NCBI RefSeq assembly: GCF_900104265.1
Contig: NZ_FNJJ01000009.1
Coordinates: forward strand, 1 to 64,000
Direction: 5' to 3'
Length of the DNA stretch: 64,000 nt
Source of the DNA: Ectopseudomonas guguanensis
GTDB taxonomy: Bacteria > Pseudomonadota > Gammaproteobacteria > Pseudomonadales > Pseudomonadaceae
Shown here one piece after another: positions 1 through 7,935 of this stretch (position 1 is the stretch's first letter; each line of letters starts with the position of its first letter). Position numbers and translations under genes: made by a program. The notes beneath the pieces were generated by a model. That model ran no database searches, was not told where the DNA came from, and saw nothing but the letters and a program-made list of their open reading frames with translations.

Positions 1-83
1 AGACTACGACGTTGATAGGTGGGGTGTGTAAGCGCTGTGAGGCGTTGAGCTAACCCATACTAATTGCCCGTGAGGCTTGACCA
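1..83 (+). rRNA. 23S ribosomal RNA, 3' end (partial)
   Basis: The first ~83 bases match the conserved 3' terminus of Pseudomonas 23S rRNA, including the stretch CCCATACTAATTGCCCGTGA followed by GGCTTGACC, which would pair with the 23S 5' end. The gene starts outside the window. The exact 3' end is placed from memory of the family and may be off by a few bases. The 138-base spacer to the 5S gene holds no tRNA that I can see. Confidence 0.93.
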
Positions 84-221
84 TATAACACCCAAACAAT
101 CTGCCCTCACAGCAGAGGGTGTCGATGGTGAAGTCGACAGAAAGCCGAAAATTTGCAAGAACTACAAAGCCTCTATCACGTATCCAAGGGATAGCGCCTA
201 ACCGCGACATCCCAACCGAAT

Positions 222-341
222 TGCTTGACGACCATAGAGCGTTGGAACCACCTGATCCCATCCCGAACTCAGAAGTGAAACGACGCATCGCCGATGGTAG
301 TGTGGTGCTTCACCATGTGAGAGTAGGTCATCGTCAAGCTC
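222..341 (+). rRNA. rrf: 5S ribosomal RNA
   Basis: This 120-base stretch is a typical Pseudomonas 5S rRNA. It begins TGCTTGACGACCATAGAGCG, has the conserved core CCATCCCGAACTCAGAAGTG, and its 3' end (CGTCAAGC) pairs with the 5' end. It closes the rRNA operon whose 23S end opens the window. A terminator hairpin follows at once. Any reading frame across it is a shadow. Confidence 0.97.
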
Positions 342-347
342 CTATAC

Positions 348-385
348 GAACGCCCAGATCACGAAACCAGACAGGGCGTTCTTCT
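348..385 (+). terminator. rRNA operon terminator 1
   Basis: GAACGCCC at 348-355 pairs with GGGCGTTC at 374-381 and is followed by TTCT. It starts seven bases after the 5S 3' end, so it is the first terminator of the rRNA operon. Confidence 0.75.
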
Positions 386-445
386 ATGTGCGAAAAGTGT
401 GGCGGTGAGAGTCCCGGAGCGCCGGCCACCGGAATGCCGGCCAGA

Positions 446-484
446 TCATAGTCAAGCTCCTATACGAAACCCCAGATCTCGAAA
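446..484 (+). repeat. Partial duplicate of the 5S 3' tail
   Basis: Positions 446-484 repeat positions 328-366 with about 4 mismatches in 39. The copied part covers the last ~14 bases of 5S, the short linker TCCTATACGAA and the left arm of the terminator. The body of a second 5S gene is absent. This looks like the remnant of a lost 5S copy or of recombination between rRNA operons. Confidence 0.75.
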
Positions 485-503
485 GAGCTCTGGGGTTTCT
501 TCT
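466..503 (+). terminator. rRNA operon terminator 2
   Basis: GAAACCCCAGA at 466-476 pairs perfectly with TCTGGGGTTTC at 489-499, followed by TTCTT. The 11-bp stem is stronger than the one directly behind 5S, so it is a second, backup terminator of the rRNA operon. Confidence 0.85.
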
Positions 504-525
504 TGCGCGCGGGAAAACAGTGCGC

Positions 526-588
526 GTAGGGTGCGCTGCGCGCACCGACAATGACGCGGTTACGAAGGTGCGCGCGGCGCACCCTGCG
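526..588. repeat. Paired REP-like element, family A
   Basis: Two inverted copies of GTAGGGTGCGC-type sequence (526-546 and 567-588) lie about 20 bases apart in the rrn-letA gap. The same family recurs at 7879, 15203, 19408, 28199, 34792, 43361 and 50695. The rest of the 342-646 gap holds terminators and presumably the letA promoter, which I cannot place. Confidence 0.85.
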
Positions 589-646
589 GGCGTGACGGCG
601 TTTGGCTACGCTCGGGTAGAATGCGCGAATTCTGCAGGGGACTTTC

Positions 647-1306
647 ATGTCTGACTTTCCGCCCGAACCGTCCTTGTCATCCTTGCCTGTCGAGCAGCTG
701 GTCGCCTGTCATGAATGCGATCTGCTGATGCGCAAACCTGTGCTGCAGGATGGTGAAAGCGCTGAATGCCCACGTTGTGGTTACGAGTTGTTCAGTCATC
801 GGCATCATGTCGTGCGACGTAGCCTGGCGTTGGTGCTAACGGCGTTGCTGCTCTATGTGCCGGCCAATTTCCTGCCGATCATGCAGCTCAATCTGCTGGG
901 GCAAACCTCGCAGGATACGGTCTGGAGCGGGGTGCTTGGTCTCTACGAGAGTGGCATGCAGGGCATCGCGGTCGTGGTCTTTCTCTGCAGCATGGCCGTG
1001 CCGCTGCTCAAGCTGCTCTGCCAACTGTTGGTATTGCTCAGCATTCGCCTGGACTTCGGCCGCGGCTATGGTTTGCTGCTATATCGGATCTATCACCATA
1101 TGCGTGAGTGGGGGATGCTTGAGGTCTATTTCATGGGCATTCTGGTCGCCATCGTGAAGCTGATGGACCTGGCCGACTTGAGCCTCGGTCTGGGGCTGTT
1201 CTGTTTCATCGCGCTGCTTCTGGTTCAGGTGTGGCTGGAGGTGACCATGTCGCCGCATCAGATCTGGGAAGCGCTGTCCGGGGAGGACATTCATGCGGGC
1301 GATTGA
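647..1306 (+). CDS. PqiA/LetA-family inner membrane protein, first half
   Basis: A 219-residue protein of the paraquat-inducible protein A family. It has an N-terminal zinc-ribbon-like site (CHECDLLM near residue 21 and CPRCGYEL near 41), then about four hydrophobic segments with the family motif LYVPANFLPIM. PqiA/LetA proteins are inner membrane partners of MCE lipid-transport proteins. In E. coli, LetA is one ~427-residue chain with two such modules. Here the two modules are separate genes, and this is the first. It overlaps the next gene by 14 bases, so they are translationally coupled. An SD-like GGGGA precedes the ATG. Confidence 0.9.
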   Translation: MSDFPPEPSLSSLPVEQLVACHECDLLMRKPVLQDGESAECPRCGYELFSHRHHVVRRSLALVLTALLLYVPANFLPIMQLNLLGQTSQDTVWSGVLGLYESGMQGIAVVVFLCSMAVPLLKLLCQLLVLLSIRLDFGRGYGLLLYRIYHHMREWGMLEVYFMGILVAIVKLMDLADLSLGLGLFCFIALLLVQVWLEVTMSPHQIWEALSGEDIHAGD

Positions 1307-1910
1307 TGCAGGACTGCTGATCTGCCATGAGTGCCACCAGCTAAACCCTGTCGAGACGAATGCCAGACACCAATACTGCAGCCGCTGCGGTGGGCAAATA
1401 CATGCGCGTCGCCCCAACAGCCTGGTGCGCACCTGGGCCCTGTTGCTGACGTCGGCGATTCTCTACATCCCCGCTAATCTGCTGCCGATCATGACGGTCA
1501 ACAGCCTGGGCAAGGGGGCGCCTGCGACCATCATGGGCGGTGTTCTGGAACTGATTCACTTTGGCATGCTGCCGATTGCCGCAGTGGTATTCATCGCCAG
1601 CATCCTGGTGCCCACTTTCAAGTTGGTTGGCATAGCCCTGCTACTGTATTCGGTGCAACGCCATCAGCCTATGTCGGCGCGTCAGCGCATCCTCATGTAT
1701 CGCTTCATCGAATGGATCGGCCGCTGGTCGATGCTGGATATCTTCGTCATCGCCATTCTGGTGGCGCTAGTGAATTTCGGCAGCCTGGCGAGTATCGAGC
1801 CCGGGCTCGGCGCGGCTGCCTTTGCCAGTGTGGTGATCCTGACCATGCTGGCCGCTCTTACTTTCGATCCTCGTCTTATCTGGGACAATACGGAACCTGA
1901 CCATGACTGA
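1293..1910 (+). CDS. PqiA/LetA-family inner membrane protein, second half
   Basis: A 205-residue second PqiA module. It has a zinc-ribbon-like pair (CHECHQLN near residue 11 and CSRCGGQI near 29) and the motif LYIPANLLPIM in the first membrane segment, followed by further hydrophobic helices. It overlaps the upstream gene by 14 bases and the downstream MCE gene by 8 bases, so the three form one coupled operon. Together with the upstream gene it should do the job of a two-module LetA: working with the MCE tunnel protein to move lipids between the membranes. That function is inferred from the family. Each module is intact, so this is a split, not a frameshift. Confidence 0.9.
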   Translation: MRAIDAGLLICHECHQLNPVETNARHQYCSRCGGQIHARRPNSLVRTWALLLTSAILYIPANLLPIMTVNSLGKGAPATIMGGVLELIHFGMLPIAAVVFIASILVPTFKLVGIALLLYSVQRHQPMSARQRILMYRFIEWIGRWSMLDIFVIAILVALVNFGSLASIEPGLGAAAFASVVILTMLAALTFDPRLIWDNTEPDHD

Positions 1911-4206
1911 TCTGCCAATGGCAAAAACACGGCCGGCCTCCAACTGGTCGGCCATCTGGGTTCTGCCGCTGATTGCCCTACTGATCGGTGGCTGGCTGGC
2001 CTGGCGCGCCTATAGCGAGGCCGGCATCGAGATTCAGGTGATGTTCGAGAGTGGTGACGGCATCCAGGCCGGCAAGACCGAGGTGATCTACAAGGGGATG
2101 CCGGTCGGCAAGGTCATCGCCCTGACGCTGGATCGCAGCGAGGCACGGCGTGGGGTAATCGCCACGCTGGAGATGAACAAGGAGGTGGAGGCCCGCTTGG
2201 TCACGGGGACGCGCTTCTGGCTGGTTAAACCCAGTGTCACGCTGGCGGGTGTCACCGGATTGGAAACGCTGGTATCCGGCAACTACATCGCCGTGAGCCC
2301 TGGTGAAGGCGAGCCGAGCCGCGAGTTCACCGCCTTGCCCGAGGCGCCGCCGCTGGCGGACGATGTGCCTGGACTGCACCTGACTCTCAAGGCCGAACGC
2401 CTGGGTTCGCTTAACAGGGACAGCCCGGTGTTCTACAAGCAGATCCAGGTGGGCCGGGTGAAGAGCTTCGCTCTCGCCGAGAATCAGAACACGGTGGAAG
2501 TGAAGATCTTCATCCAGCCGGAGTACGCCAGCCTGGTGCGCAAGCACACGCGTTTCTGGAACGCCAGCGGCATCTCCGTCGATGCTGGGCTGTCGGGAGT
2601 GAAGGTGCGCACCGAGTCGCTGGCGAGCATCGTTGCCGGCGGCATCGCCTTTGCTACACCCGAGCATCGTACGGACAGTCCTGCGACCGACCCCAGTATC
2701 CCCTTTCGCCTTTACGAGGATTACGATGCTGCGCAGGCCGGTATCCGGATTTCGCTCAAGCTGCATGATTTCGAGGGCCTGGAGCCGGGACGAACGCCGG
2801 TGATGTACAAAGGCATCCAGGTCGGCCAGATGAAGACGTTCAAGGTCGACAAGGACCTGGGCGGCGCACAGGTGGAGCTGATGCTCGACCCGCGCACCGA
2901 AGACTATCTGGTGGAGGGCACCGATTTCTGGGTGGTCAGGCCGTCCATCTCGCTGGCCGGCATCACCGGGCTGGAGGCGCTGGTCAAGGGCAACTACATC
3001 GCCATTCGCCCTGGCGAAAGCGGTAACCCGCCGCGGCGCGAGTTCGAGGCCCGCGCCAAGGCGCCGCCGCTGGATCTGGGCGCACCTGGCTTGCATCTTG
3101 TGCTTTTCAGCGACAGCCTGGGTTCGATGGAAGTAGGTAGCCCGATCCTTTTCCGGCAGATCAGAGTGGGCAGTGTGCAGAGCTTTCAGCTGTCGCGCGA
3201 CGACAGCCAGGTGGTGCTGGGTGTGCATATCGAGCCGGAATACAGCCATCTGGTGAACAGTTCGACTCGCTTCTGGAATGCCAGCGGTATCACGCTGAAA
3301 GGCGGGCTGTCGGGGGTGGAGCTCAAGAGCGAGTCACTGCAGACATTGCTCGCCGGTGGCATTGCCTTCGAAACGCCGGATCCCAAGGCGGCCAGGGGCG
3401 AAGGTCGAGTGCTGCGTTTCGCCCTGCATGCTGATCGCGACGATGCCTTGCAGCCCGGCCTGCAGATTGGCATCCGCGTTGCCGATGGGGATGGCCTGCA
3501 GCCCGGCACCCTGGTTCGCTACAAGGGACTGGAAGTGGGCAAGGTGGAAAACCTGAGCCTGACCGATGACCTGCAGGCGGTAACGCTCAATGTGCGCATC
3601 ACCCAGGCGGCCGAGCAGATCGCCCGTGAGGGCACGCGTTTTTGGGTAGTGAAGCCCGAGTTGAGCCTGACTCGCGCAGCGAACCTCGGCACGCTGGTCA
3701 GTGGTCAGTATCTGGAGGTGCAGCCGGCCGCTCAGAAAGGAGCGCGCCGCACCGAATTCACTGCCCTGGCCAGCGCACCGAATCAGGCCGTGCGTGAGGA
3801 AGGCCTGCGCCTGGTGCTGAGTGCACCGCGGCGTGGCTCGATCAAGCCGGGGGTGATCGTCAGCTACCGTGAGGTGCCGGTGGGCAAGGTGGTGGACTTC
3901 GAGCTGGGGCCGACCTCGGATCGGGTGTTGATCCACGTGCTGATCGAGCCGCGCTATGCGCCGCTGGTGCGTTCGGGCAGCCGCTTCTGGAATGCCAGCG
4001 GGATTGGTGTGGATGCCGGGCTGTTCAAGGGCGTGAAGGTGCGCACCGAATCGCTGGAGGCGTTGCTCGAAGGTGGTATCGCGTTCGCTACGCCGAATAA
4101 CCCGGAGATGGGCGGGCCGGCGCAGCCGGGACAGACCTTCGCGCTGTTCGACGAACCGCAGGAAGGCTGGATGCAGTGGGCGCCGAAGATCGTGCTGGAG
4201 CAGTAA
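1903..4206 (+). CDS. letB: LetB/PqiB-like MCE lipid-transport protein with six MCE domains
   Basis: A 767-residue protein with one N-terminal membrane anchor (about residues 15-36) and six tandem MCE domains starting near residues 40, 155, 279, 395, 519 and 633. Each has the signature Y(K/R)xxxVG(K/R/Q)V, for example VIYKGMPVGKV and VMYKGIQVGQM. MCE proteins form hexameric tunnels across the periplasm that carry phospholipids. E. coli PqiB has three MCE domains and LetB seven, so six is an intermediate length and closer to LetB. It is the last gene of an operon with two PqiA modules and ends at a strong bidirectional terminator facing mksB. Confidence 0.92.
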   Translation: MTDLPMAKTRPASNWSAIWVLPLIALLIGGWLAWRAYSEAGIEIQVMFESGDGIQAGKTEVIYKGMPVGKVIALTLDRSEARRGVIATLEMNKEVEARLVTGTRFWLVKPSVTLAGVTGLETLVSGNYIAVSPGEGEPSREFTALPEAPPLADDVPGLHLTLKAERLGSLNRDSPVFYKQIQVGRVKSFALAENQNTVEVKIFIQPEYASLVRKHTRFWNASGISVDAGLSGVKVRTESLASIVAGGIAFATPEHRTDSPATDPSIPFRLYEDYDAAQAGIRISLKLHDFEGLEPGRTPVMYKGIQVGQMKTFKVDKDLGGAQVELMLDPRTEDYLVEGTDFWVVRPSISLAGITGLEALVKGNYIAIRPGESGNPPRREFEARAKAPPLDLGAPGLHLVLFSDSLGSMEVGSPILFRQIRVGSVQSFQLSRDDSQVVLGVHIEPEYSHLVNSSTRFWNASGITLKGGLSGVELKSESLQTLLAGGIAFETPDPKAARGEGRVLRFALHADRDDALQPGLQIGIRVADGDGLQPGTLVRYKGLEVGKVENLSLTDDLQAVTLNVRITQAAEQIAREGTRFWVVKPELSLTRAANLGTLVSGQYLEVQPAAQKGARRTEFTALASAPNQAVREEGLRLVLSAPRRGSIKPGVIVSYREVPVGKVVDFELGPTSDRVLIHVLIEPRYAPLVRSGSRFWNASGIGVDAGLFKGVKVRTESLEALLEGGIAFATPNNPEMGGPAQPGQTFALFDEPQEGWMQWAPKIVLEQ

Positions 4207-4219
4207 GACGATCATGAAA

Positions 4220-4255
4220 ATGAAAGGGGCCGCAGTGAGCGGCCCCTTTCATTTT
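4220..4255. terminator. Bidirectional intrinsic terminator between letB and mksB
   Basis: ATGAAAGGGGCCGC at 4220-4233 pairs perfectly with GCGGCCCCTTTCAT at 4239-4252 around the loop AGTGA. A/T-rich flanks on both sides let it serve both converging operons. Confidence 0.9.
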
Positions 4256-4269
4256 GCAGCTATAAAAGC

Positions 4270-4326
4270 TCGCGGCTGAAGCCGCTCCTAGGTGTGCGCG
4301 AGTCGTAGGAGCGGCTTCAGCCGCGA
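4270..4326. repeat. Paired REP-like element, family C
   Basis: TCGCGGCTGAAGCCGCTCCT at 4270-4289 and its inverted copy ending at 4326 are separated by 15 bases. The pair sits between the letB terminator and the mksB stop codon. Confidence 0.85.
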
Positions 4327-4331
4327 TGCGG

Positions 4332-7163
4332 TCAAGCCGGCTCGGTTGCTTCTTCCTGTTCAGCCACCTGCGCCTTGGCACTTTCGCGCGGCTTGATGAA
4401 CTTCCAGTCCGCCTCGTCGATATAGATGCCGTTAGGGCCGCTGCCGCCTTCCAGGTCGATGGCCACATGGGCCGAGACCTGCGGCTTGACCGAGGCCAGG
4501 ATCGGCACGAAACCGAGTTGCAGGCTGGTTTCGATCAGCGCTTGCTGGTTGCGCTCGTCGATGTCCGCCGCCTCGTCGAGGTAGTAGGGCAGGCGCACAC
4601 GCCCGGCCTGCTCGCGATCCATCAGGTGCAGCAGCAGGTACATGTTGGTCAGCGCCTTGATGGTCATGGTGGTGCCGTTGCTCGCTGCGCCATCGATATC
4701 GGTGTGGATCACCGGCTGGCCATGCACCTTGGTGATCTCGAAGGCCAGCTCGAACAGATCCTTGAGGCCCAGCTGGTTGCCGTTGGCGGCCACCAGGCGC
4801 GACAGGTAGTCCTTGGCCTCTTCGTTCTTGGCGTCCTGCTCGGCCGATTGCGACAGGTCGAACACCGACAGGGTTTCGCCTTCCTCGTACTGGCCGGCGC
4901 TGTGGATGATCTGGTCGATATGGCGCAGGGCTTCCTTGTTCGGCGCCAGGACGATGCGGAAGCTTTGCAGGTTGGAAACCTGGCGCTTGTTGATCTCGCG
5001 GTTGAACAGCGCCAGCTGGTGCTCGAGGTTGTCGTAGTCGCTGCGGATATTGCGCAGGGTGCGGGCAATATCGGTGACGGCCGCACGGCGCGCCTTGGCC
5101 AGAGTCAGGGCTTCATCCTGGCGGTGGGCATAGGCGTTGACCAAGAGTTGCAGGCGGCGCTCGACATCGTCCTCGCTGTCGAACTTGGCCACGCCCTTCA
5201 GGCGTACCTGGGCGTAGAGCGCCTCGATCTGACCGTCGATACGCTGCAGCGCCTGCCAGGTGTCCTGGTAGTCGTTGAGCAGCGGCAGCAGGTTGTCCAG
5301 CGATTCGTCCACCGGCTCCATGAACGGCGTACCGAAGGGCAGGTCGGCCGGCAGCAGTTGGCGACGACGCAGGGCGTCTTCCAGGGTGCGCTCCTTGGCT
5401 TCCAGATCGGCCAGTTGACGGCCGACCAGCTGCAGCTTGGCGGAAAGCTGCTGCACGCGCTCGGCGAAGGCATCGCTGGCGCGCTTGAGTTCGTCCTGGG
5501 CGCCTTCCAGTTCGGCCAGGCGCTCCAGCTTCTGCGGCTCCTCGGCGGCCAGGGTCTGGCTCTTGCGGAAGTCCTCCAGGGCCTTCTGCGCATCCAGCAC
5601 GGCCTGGTACAGCGTCTCGGCCTGGGCCTTGCTGGCAGCGCGGTCGGCGGCGACCGACTGCTGGGTCTTGAGCTGCTTGAGCTCGCGCTCCAGGCGATCC
5701 TTCTGATCGCGCAGGGCGGCGCGGTCGGCCAGTGCCTGCAGCGCCGGGGGCTCGATATGGCTGAGGTCGATGGACAGGCCCGGCACGGCGAAGGTGTCGC
5801 CCTTGAAGCGATCCAGTACCGCTTCGACCGCCTTGACCCAGTCGTCGCCCTCGGCCTGGATGCCCTTCTCGCCCAACGGCAGGCTGAACAGCTGGCCGTT
5901 GAACAGGCGCATCAGGCGGTCGACGTCCTGCTGGCTGAATTCCTCGCGCAGGCGCGAGTAGCTGTTGTTGTCGGCGTGATCGAGCTGCTGCTTGACCGAC
6001 TTGAGGCGCTTTTCCAGATCGCGCAGGCGCTCGTCCAGGTCTTCGCTGGAGAACTGCCGCGACTGCGCCAGGGCGCCGGCCAGTTCGTCGTGGGCGTCCT
6101 TGGCGGCGAGCAGTTGCTCTTCCAGCACCTTGGCGTTTTCCACCAGGGCGAAGCGGTTCTTCAGCACGGAAAGCTCGCCCAACCAGCGCTGGATTTCGCT
6201 GATCTCGCGCTCCAGGCGCATCAGCTCGGCCGTGCCGCCGCGCTGCTCGTTCTGCAGGCCGTCCTGCTCGTTGCGATAGTGCTCGGCCTGGATCACCAGC
6301 TCTTCCTTGCGCGTATCGGCGTAGTCGTGCCAGGTGCCCAGCAGGTTGTCGAGCAGCGGCGAGAGACGGTGCAGCTTGCCGCGCAGCACTTCGCGCTGGG
6401 CCACGCCCGAAGCCAGTGCCTCGATCAAGGGGCCGGCGGTGACCAGGGCCTGGTAGTCCTGCTCCATGCGGCGCACATCGCGAAACGCCTCTTCCGTAGC
6501 GGCGATATAGTCGACGCTGCCCGAGCGCAGGCTGTGCTCGAAGGCATCGAGGAACAGCTGCTTGAGCTTGGCCGCGGTGATCTCGCGCATATGCAGCAGG
6601 TTGATGAACAGGGCGCGGAAGGTCTTCAGGCTCTGTTCGCTGGTCGAACGCAGCGGGATCAGGGTCAGGTCCAGCGGGATGCTGGTGTGACCGCCGACCA
6701 GCAGGCGACGCAGCTCGTCGGGCTTGAGTTCATAGGCAGTGATGCCGGCCTGGCCGAGGTTCTTGAACAGTTCGCGCTGACGCAGGCAGGTGCCGTTCTG
6801 CTGGTAGTGCTCCAGATCCAGCTCGCCGGCGTAGGCGAAGAACTGATGGCCGAAGCCGCCACCCGGGCCGCGACCGGCCACGCCGATCACGTGCGGACCA
6901 TGGGGCAGGGCGACCTCGACGAGGATGTAGCTTGTGTCGCTGGCGAAGTAGAACTTGCGCGAGGCTTCCAGGCTGTACTTGCCGAAGCTCATGTCCGACA
7001 TGCGCGCCAGGATGGGGAACTGCAGGGCGTTGATCGAGGCGGATTTGCCCAGGTTGTTGGCGCCGTAGACCGACAGCGGGTTTTCCAGCGGGAACAGGCC
7101 GAGGCTGTAGCCGGCGGTGTTCAGCAGGGCGAAGCGGCGGATGCCGTAGCGTTCCTGGCTCAT
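4332..7163 (-). CDS. mksB: Condensin MksBEF, SMC-like ATPase subunit MksB
   Basis: A 943-residue ATPase with a P-loop close to the N terminus (GANNLGKS, residues 34-41). It has a long central coiled-coil region (about 260-760, rich in E, Q, L and R) and a C-terminal head, as in MukB/MksB condensins. It is much shorter than MukB (~1480 residues), which is usual for MksB. With the upstream mksE and mksF genes it forms a bacterial condensin that acts in chromosome organisation and segregation. Its start overlaps the end of mksE by 4 bases. The same order (kleisin, MksE, SMC) is known in P. aeruginosa. No mksG/jetD nuclease gene lies on either side, so this is the chromosome-maintenance type and not a Wadjet defence operon. 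Confidence 0.9.
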   Translation of the reverse strand: MSQERYGIRRFALLNTAGYSLGLFPLENPLSVYGANNLGKSASINALQFPILARMSDMSFGKYSLEASRKFYFASDTSYILVEVALPHGPHVIGVAGRGPGGGFGHQFFAYAGELDLEHYQQNGTCLRQRELFKNLGQAGITAYELKPDELRRLLVGGHTSIPLDLTLIPLRSTSEQSLKTFRALFINLLHMREITAAKLKQLFLDAFEHSLRSGSVDYIAATEEAFRDVRRMEQDYQALVTAGPLIEALASGVAQREVLRGKLHRLSPLLDNLLGTWHDYADTRKEELVIQAEHYRNEQDGLQNEQRGGTAELMRLEREISEIQRWLGELSVLKNRFALVENAKVLEEQLLAAKDAHDELAGALAQSRQFSSEDLDERLRDLEKRLKSVKQQLDHADNNSYSRLREEFSQQDVDRLMRLFNGQLFSLPLGEKGIQAEGDDWVKAVEAVLDRFKGDTFAVPGLSIDLSHIEPPALQALADRAALRDQKDRLERELKQLKTQQSVAADRAASKAQAETLYQAVLDAQKALEDFRKSQTLAAEEPQKLERLAELEGAQDELKRASDAFAERVQQLSAKLQLVGRQLADLEAKERTLEDALRRRQLLPADLPFGTPFMEPVDESLDNLLPLLNDYQDTWQALQRIDGQIEALYAQVRLKGVAKFDSEDDVERRLQLLVNAYAHRQDEALTLAKARRAAVTDIARTLRNIRSDYDNLEHQLALFNREINKRQVSNLQSFRIVLAPNKEALRHIDQIIHSAGQYEEGETLSVFDLSQSAEQDAKNEEAKDYLSRLVAANGNQLGLKDLFELAFEITKVHGQPVIHTDIDGAASNGTTMTIKALTNMYLLLHLMDREQAGRVRLPYYLDEAADIDERNQQALIETSLQLGFVPILASVKPQVSAHVAIDLEGGSGPNGIYIDEADWKFIKPRESAKAQVAEQEEATEPA

Positions 7164-7852
7164 GCGTCCATCTCCTGTGCGGCGCGTTCTTCGGCCATGG
7201 CGCGGGCCAGGGCATCTTCCTCGGATTCTTCGATATCGATGACAGCGGTCGCGTCGGCATCGCCATCATCATCCAGCAGTACCGGTGCCGGCAGCGGCAG
7301 GTCGCTGCTGTGCAGGCTGGCGGCCAGGTCGCGGTCATGCTGCACCGACAGGCAGACGTCGAGGAAACGGTGCATCGGCGGCAGGAAGCGGTACACGCCA
7401 TTGCTGTCCTCGGCGAAGCCGAGTTGCACCAGTCGGCGGATGATCTTGTCTTCCAGCTCCTCGAAGGTGGTCACCTCGGCCTGCAGGAACAGGTCGCGGT
7501 ACTTCTCCAGCAGCGCCGGCAGCTCGTCACGGCCGATGCTGCCGCCGTCGAGTACGGAGAGCGGGTCGCGGCCCTGGTCGGCCAGATGCTCGACCAGGAT
7601 GAAGGTGAACAGCGCCAGGCGCTGGGCGGTCTTGTTCACCTGCGGGGCGACCTGCTCGGGGACGAAGTAGTAGAAACCGCGCGGGTCGCAGACCAACTCG
7701 AAGCCGAGGGCGCGGAACAGGGCGCGGTACTGGTCCTGCATGCTGGACAGCTGGGCGTAGCACTCCGGCTCGCTGCGCGAGATGTGGTAGCCCTTGAACA
7801 GGTCGCGGAAGGCAGCCGCGAGCTGGGTCATTTCTTTCAGATCGATGTTCAT
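7160..7852 (-). CDS. mksE: Condensin subunit MksE
   Basis: A 230-residue acidic protein that begins MNIDLKEMTQLAAAFRDLFK. It lies between the kleisin and the SMC-like gene of the mks operon and matches MksE in size and place. MksE/MukE subunits bind the kleisin and regulate how the condensin contacts DNA. The acidic tail (about residues 195-230, many D and E) is typical of the Pseudomonas protein. It is 78 bases downstream of mksF, with a REP pair in the gap, and its end overlaps mksB by 4 bases. Confidence 0.88.
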   Translation of the reverse strand: MNIDLKEMTQLAAAFRDLFKGYHISRSEPECYAQLSSMQDQYRALFRALGFELVCDPRGFYYFVPEQVAPQVNKTAQRLALFTFILVEHLADQGRDPLSVLDGGSIGRDELPALLEKYRDLFLQAEVTTFEELEDKIIRRLVQLGFAEDSNGVYRFLPPMHRFLDVCLSVQHDRDLAASLHSSDLPLPAPVLLDDDGDADATAVIDIEESEEDALARAMAEERAAQEMDA

Positions 7853-7878
7853 GGCAATCCGTTGGCTAGTGGAGCCGC

Positions 7879-7935
7879 GTAGGGTGCGCCGTGCGCACCG
7901 GGTCGTCGGTTATGGTGCGCACGGCGCACCCTACG
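7879..7935. repeat. Paired REP-like element, family A, inside the mks operon
   Basis: Inverted copies at 7879-7899 and 7914-7935 lie between mksF and mksE. The inner copy supplies the mksF stop codon (TAG on the minus strand, 7931-7933). The folded pair could affect mRNA stability between the kleisin cistron and the two downstream cistrons. Confidence 0.88.

Noticed and set aside
119..451. Open frames over the 5S rRNA and spacer
   Set aside because: They cover the 5S gene and terminators; no ribosome site and no protein-like composition.
1978..3249. 423-codon minus-strand frame inside letB
   Set aside because: Antisense shadow of a repeat protein; repeated His/Arg/Leu segments mirror the MCE repeats.
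4326..7670. Very long open frame (1114 codons) on the plus strand opposite mksB and mksE
   Set aside because: It is antisense to well-supported genes, consists of low-complexity Leu/Gln/Arg-rich sequence produced by high-GC codon bias, and has no ribosome site or family motif.
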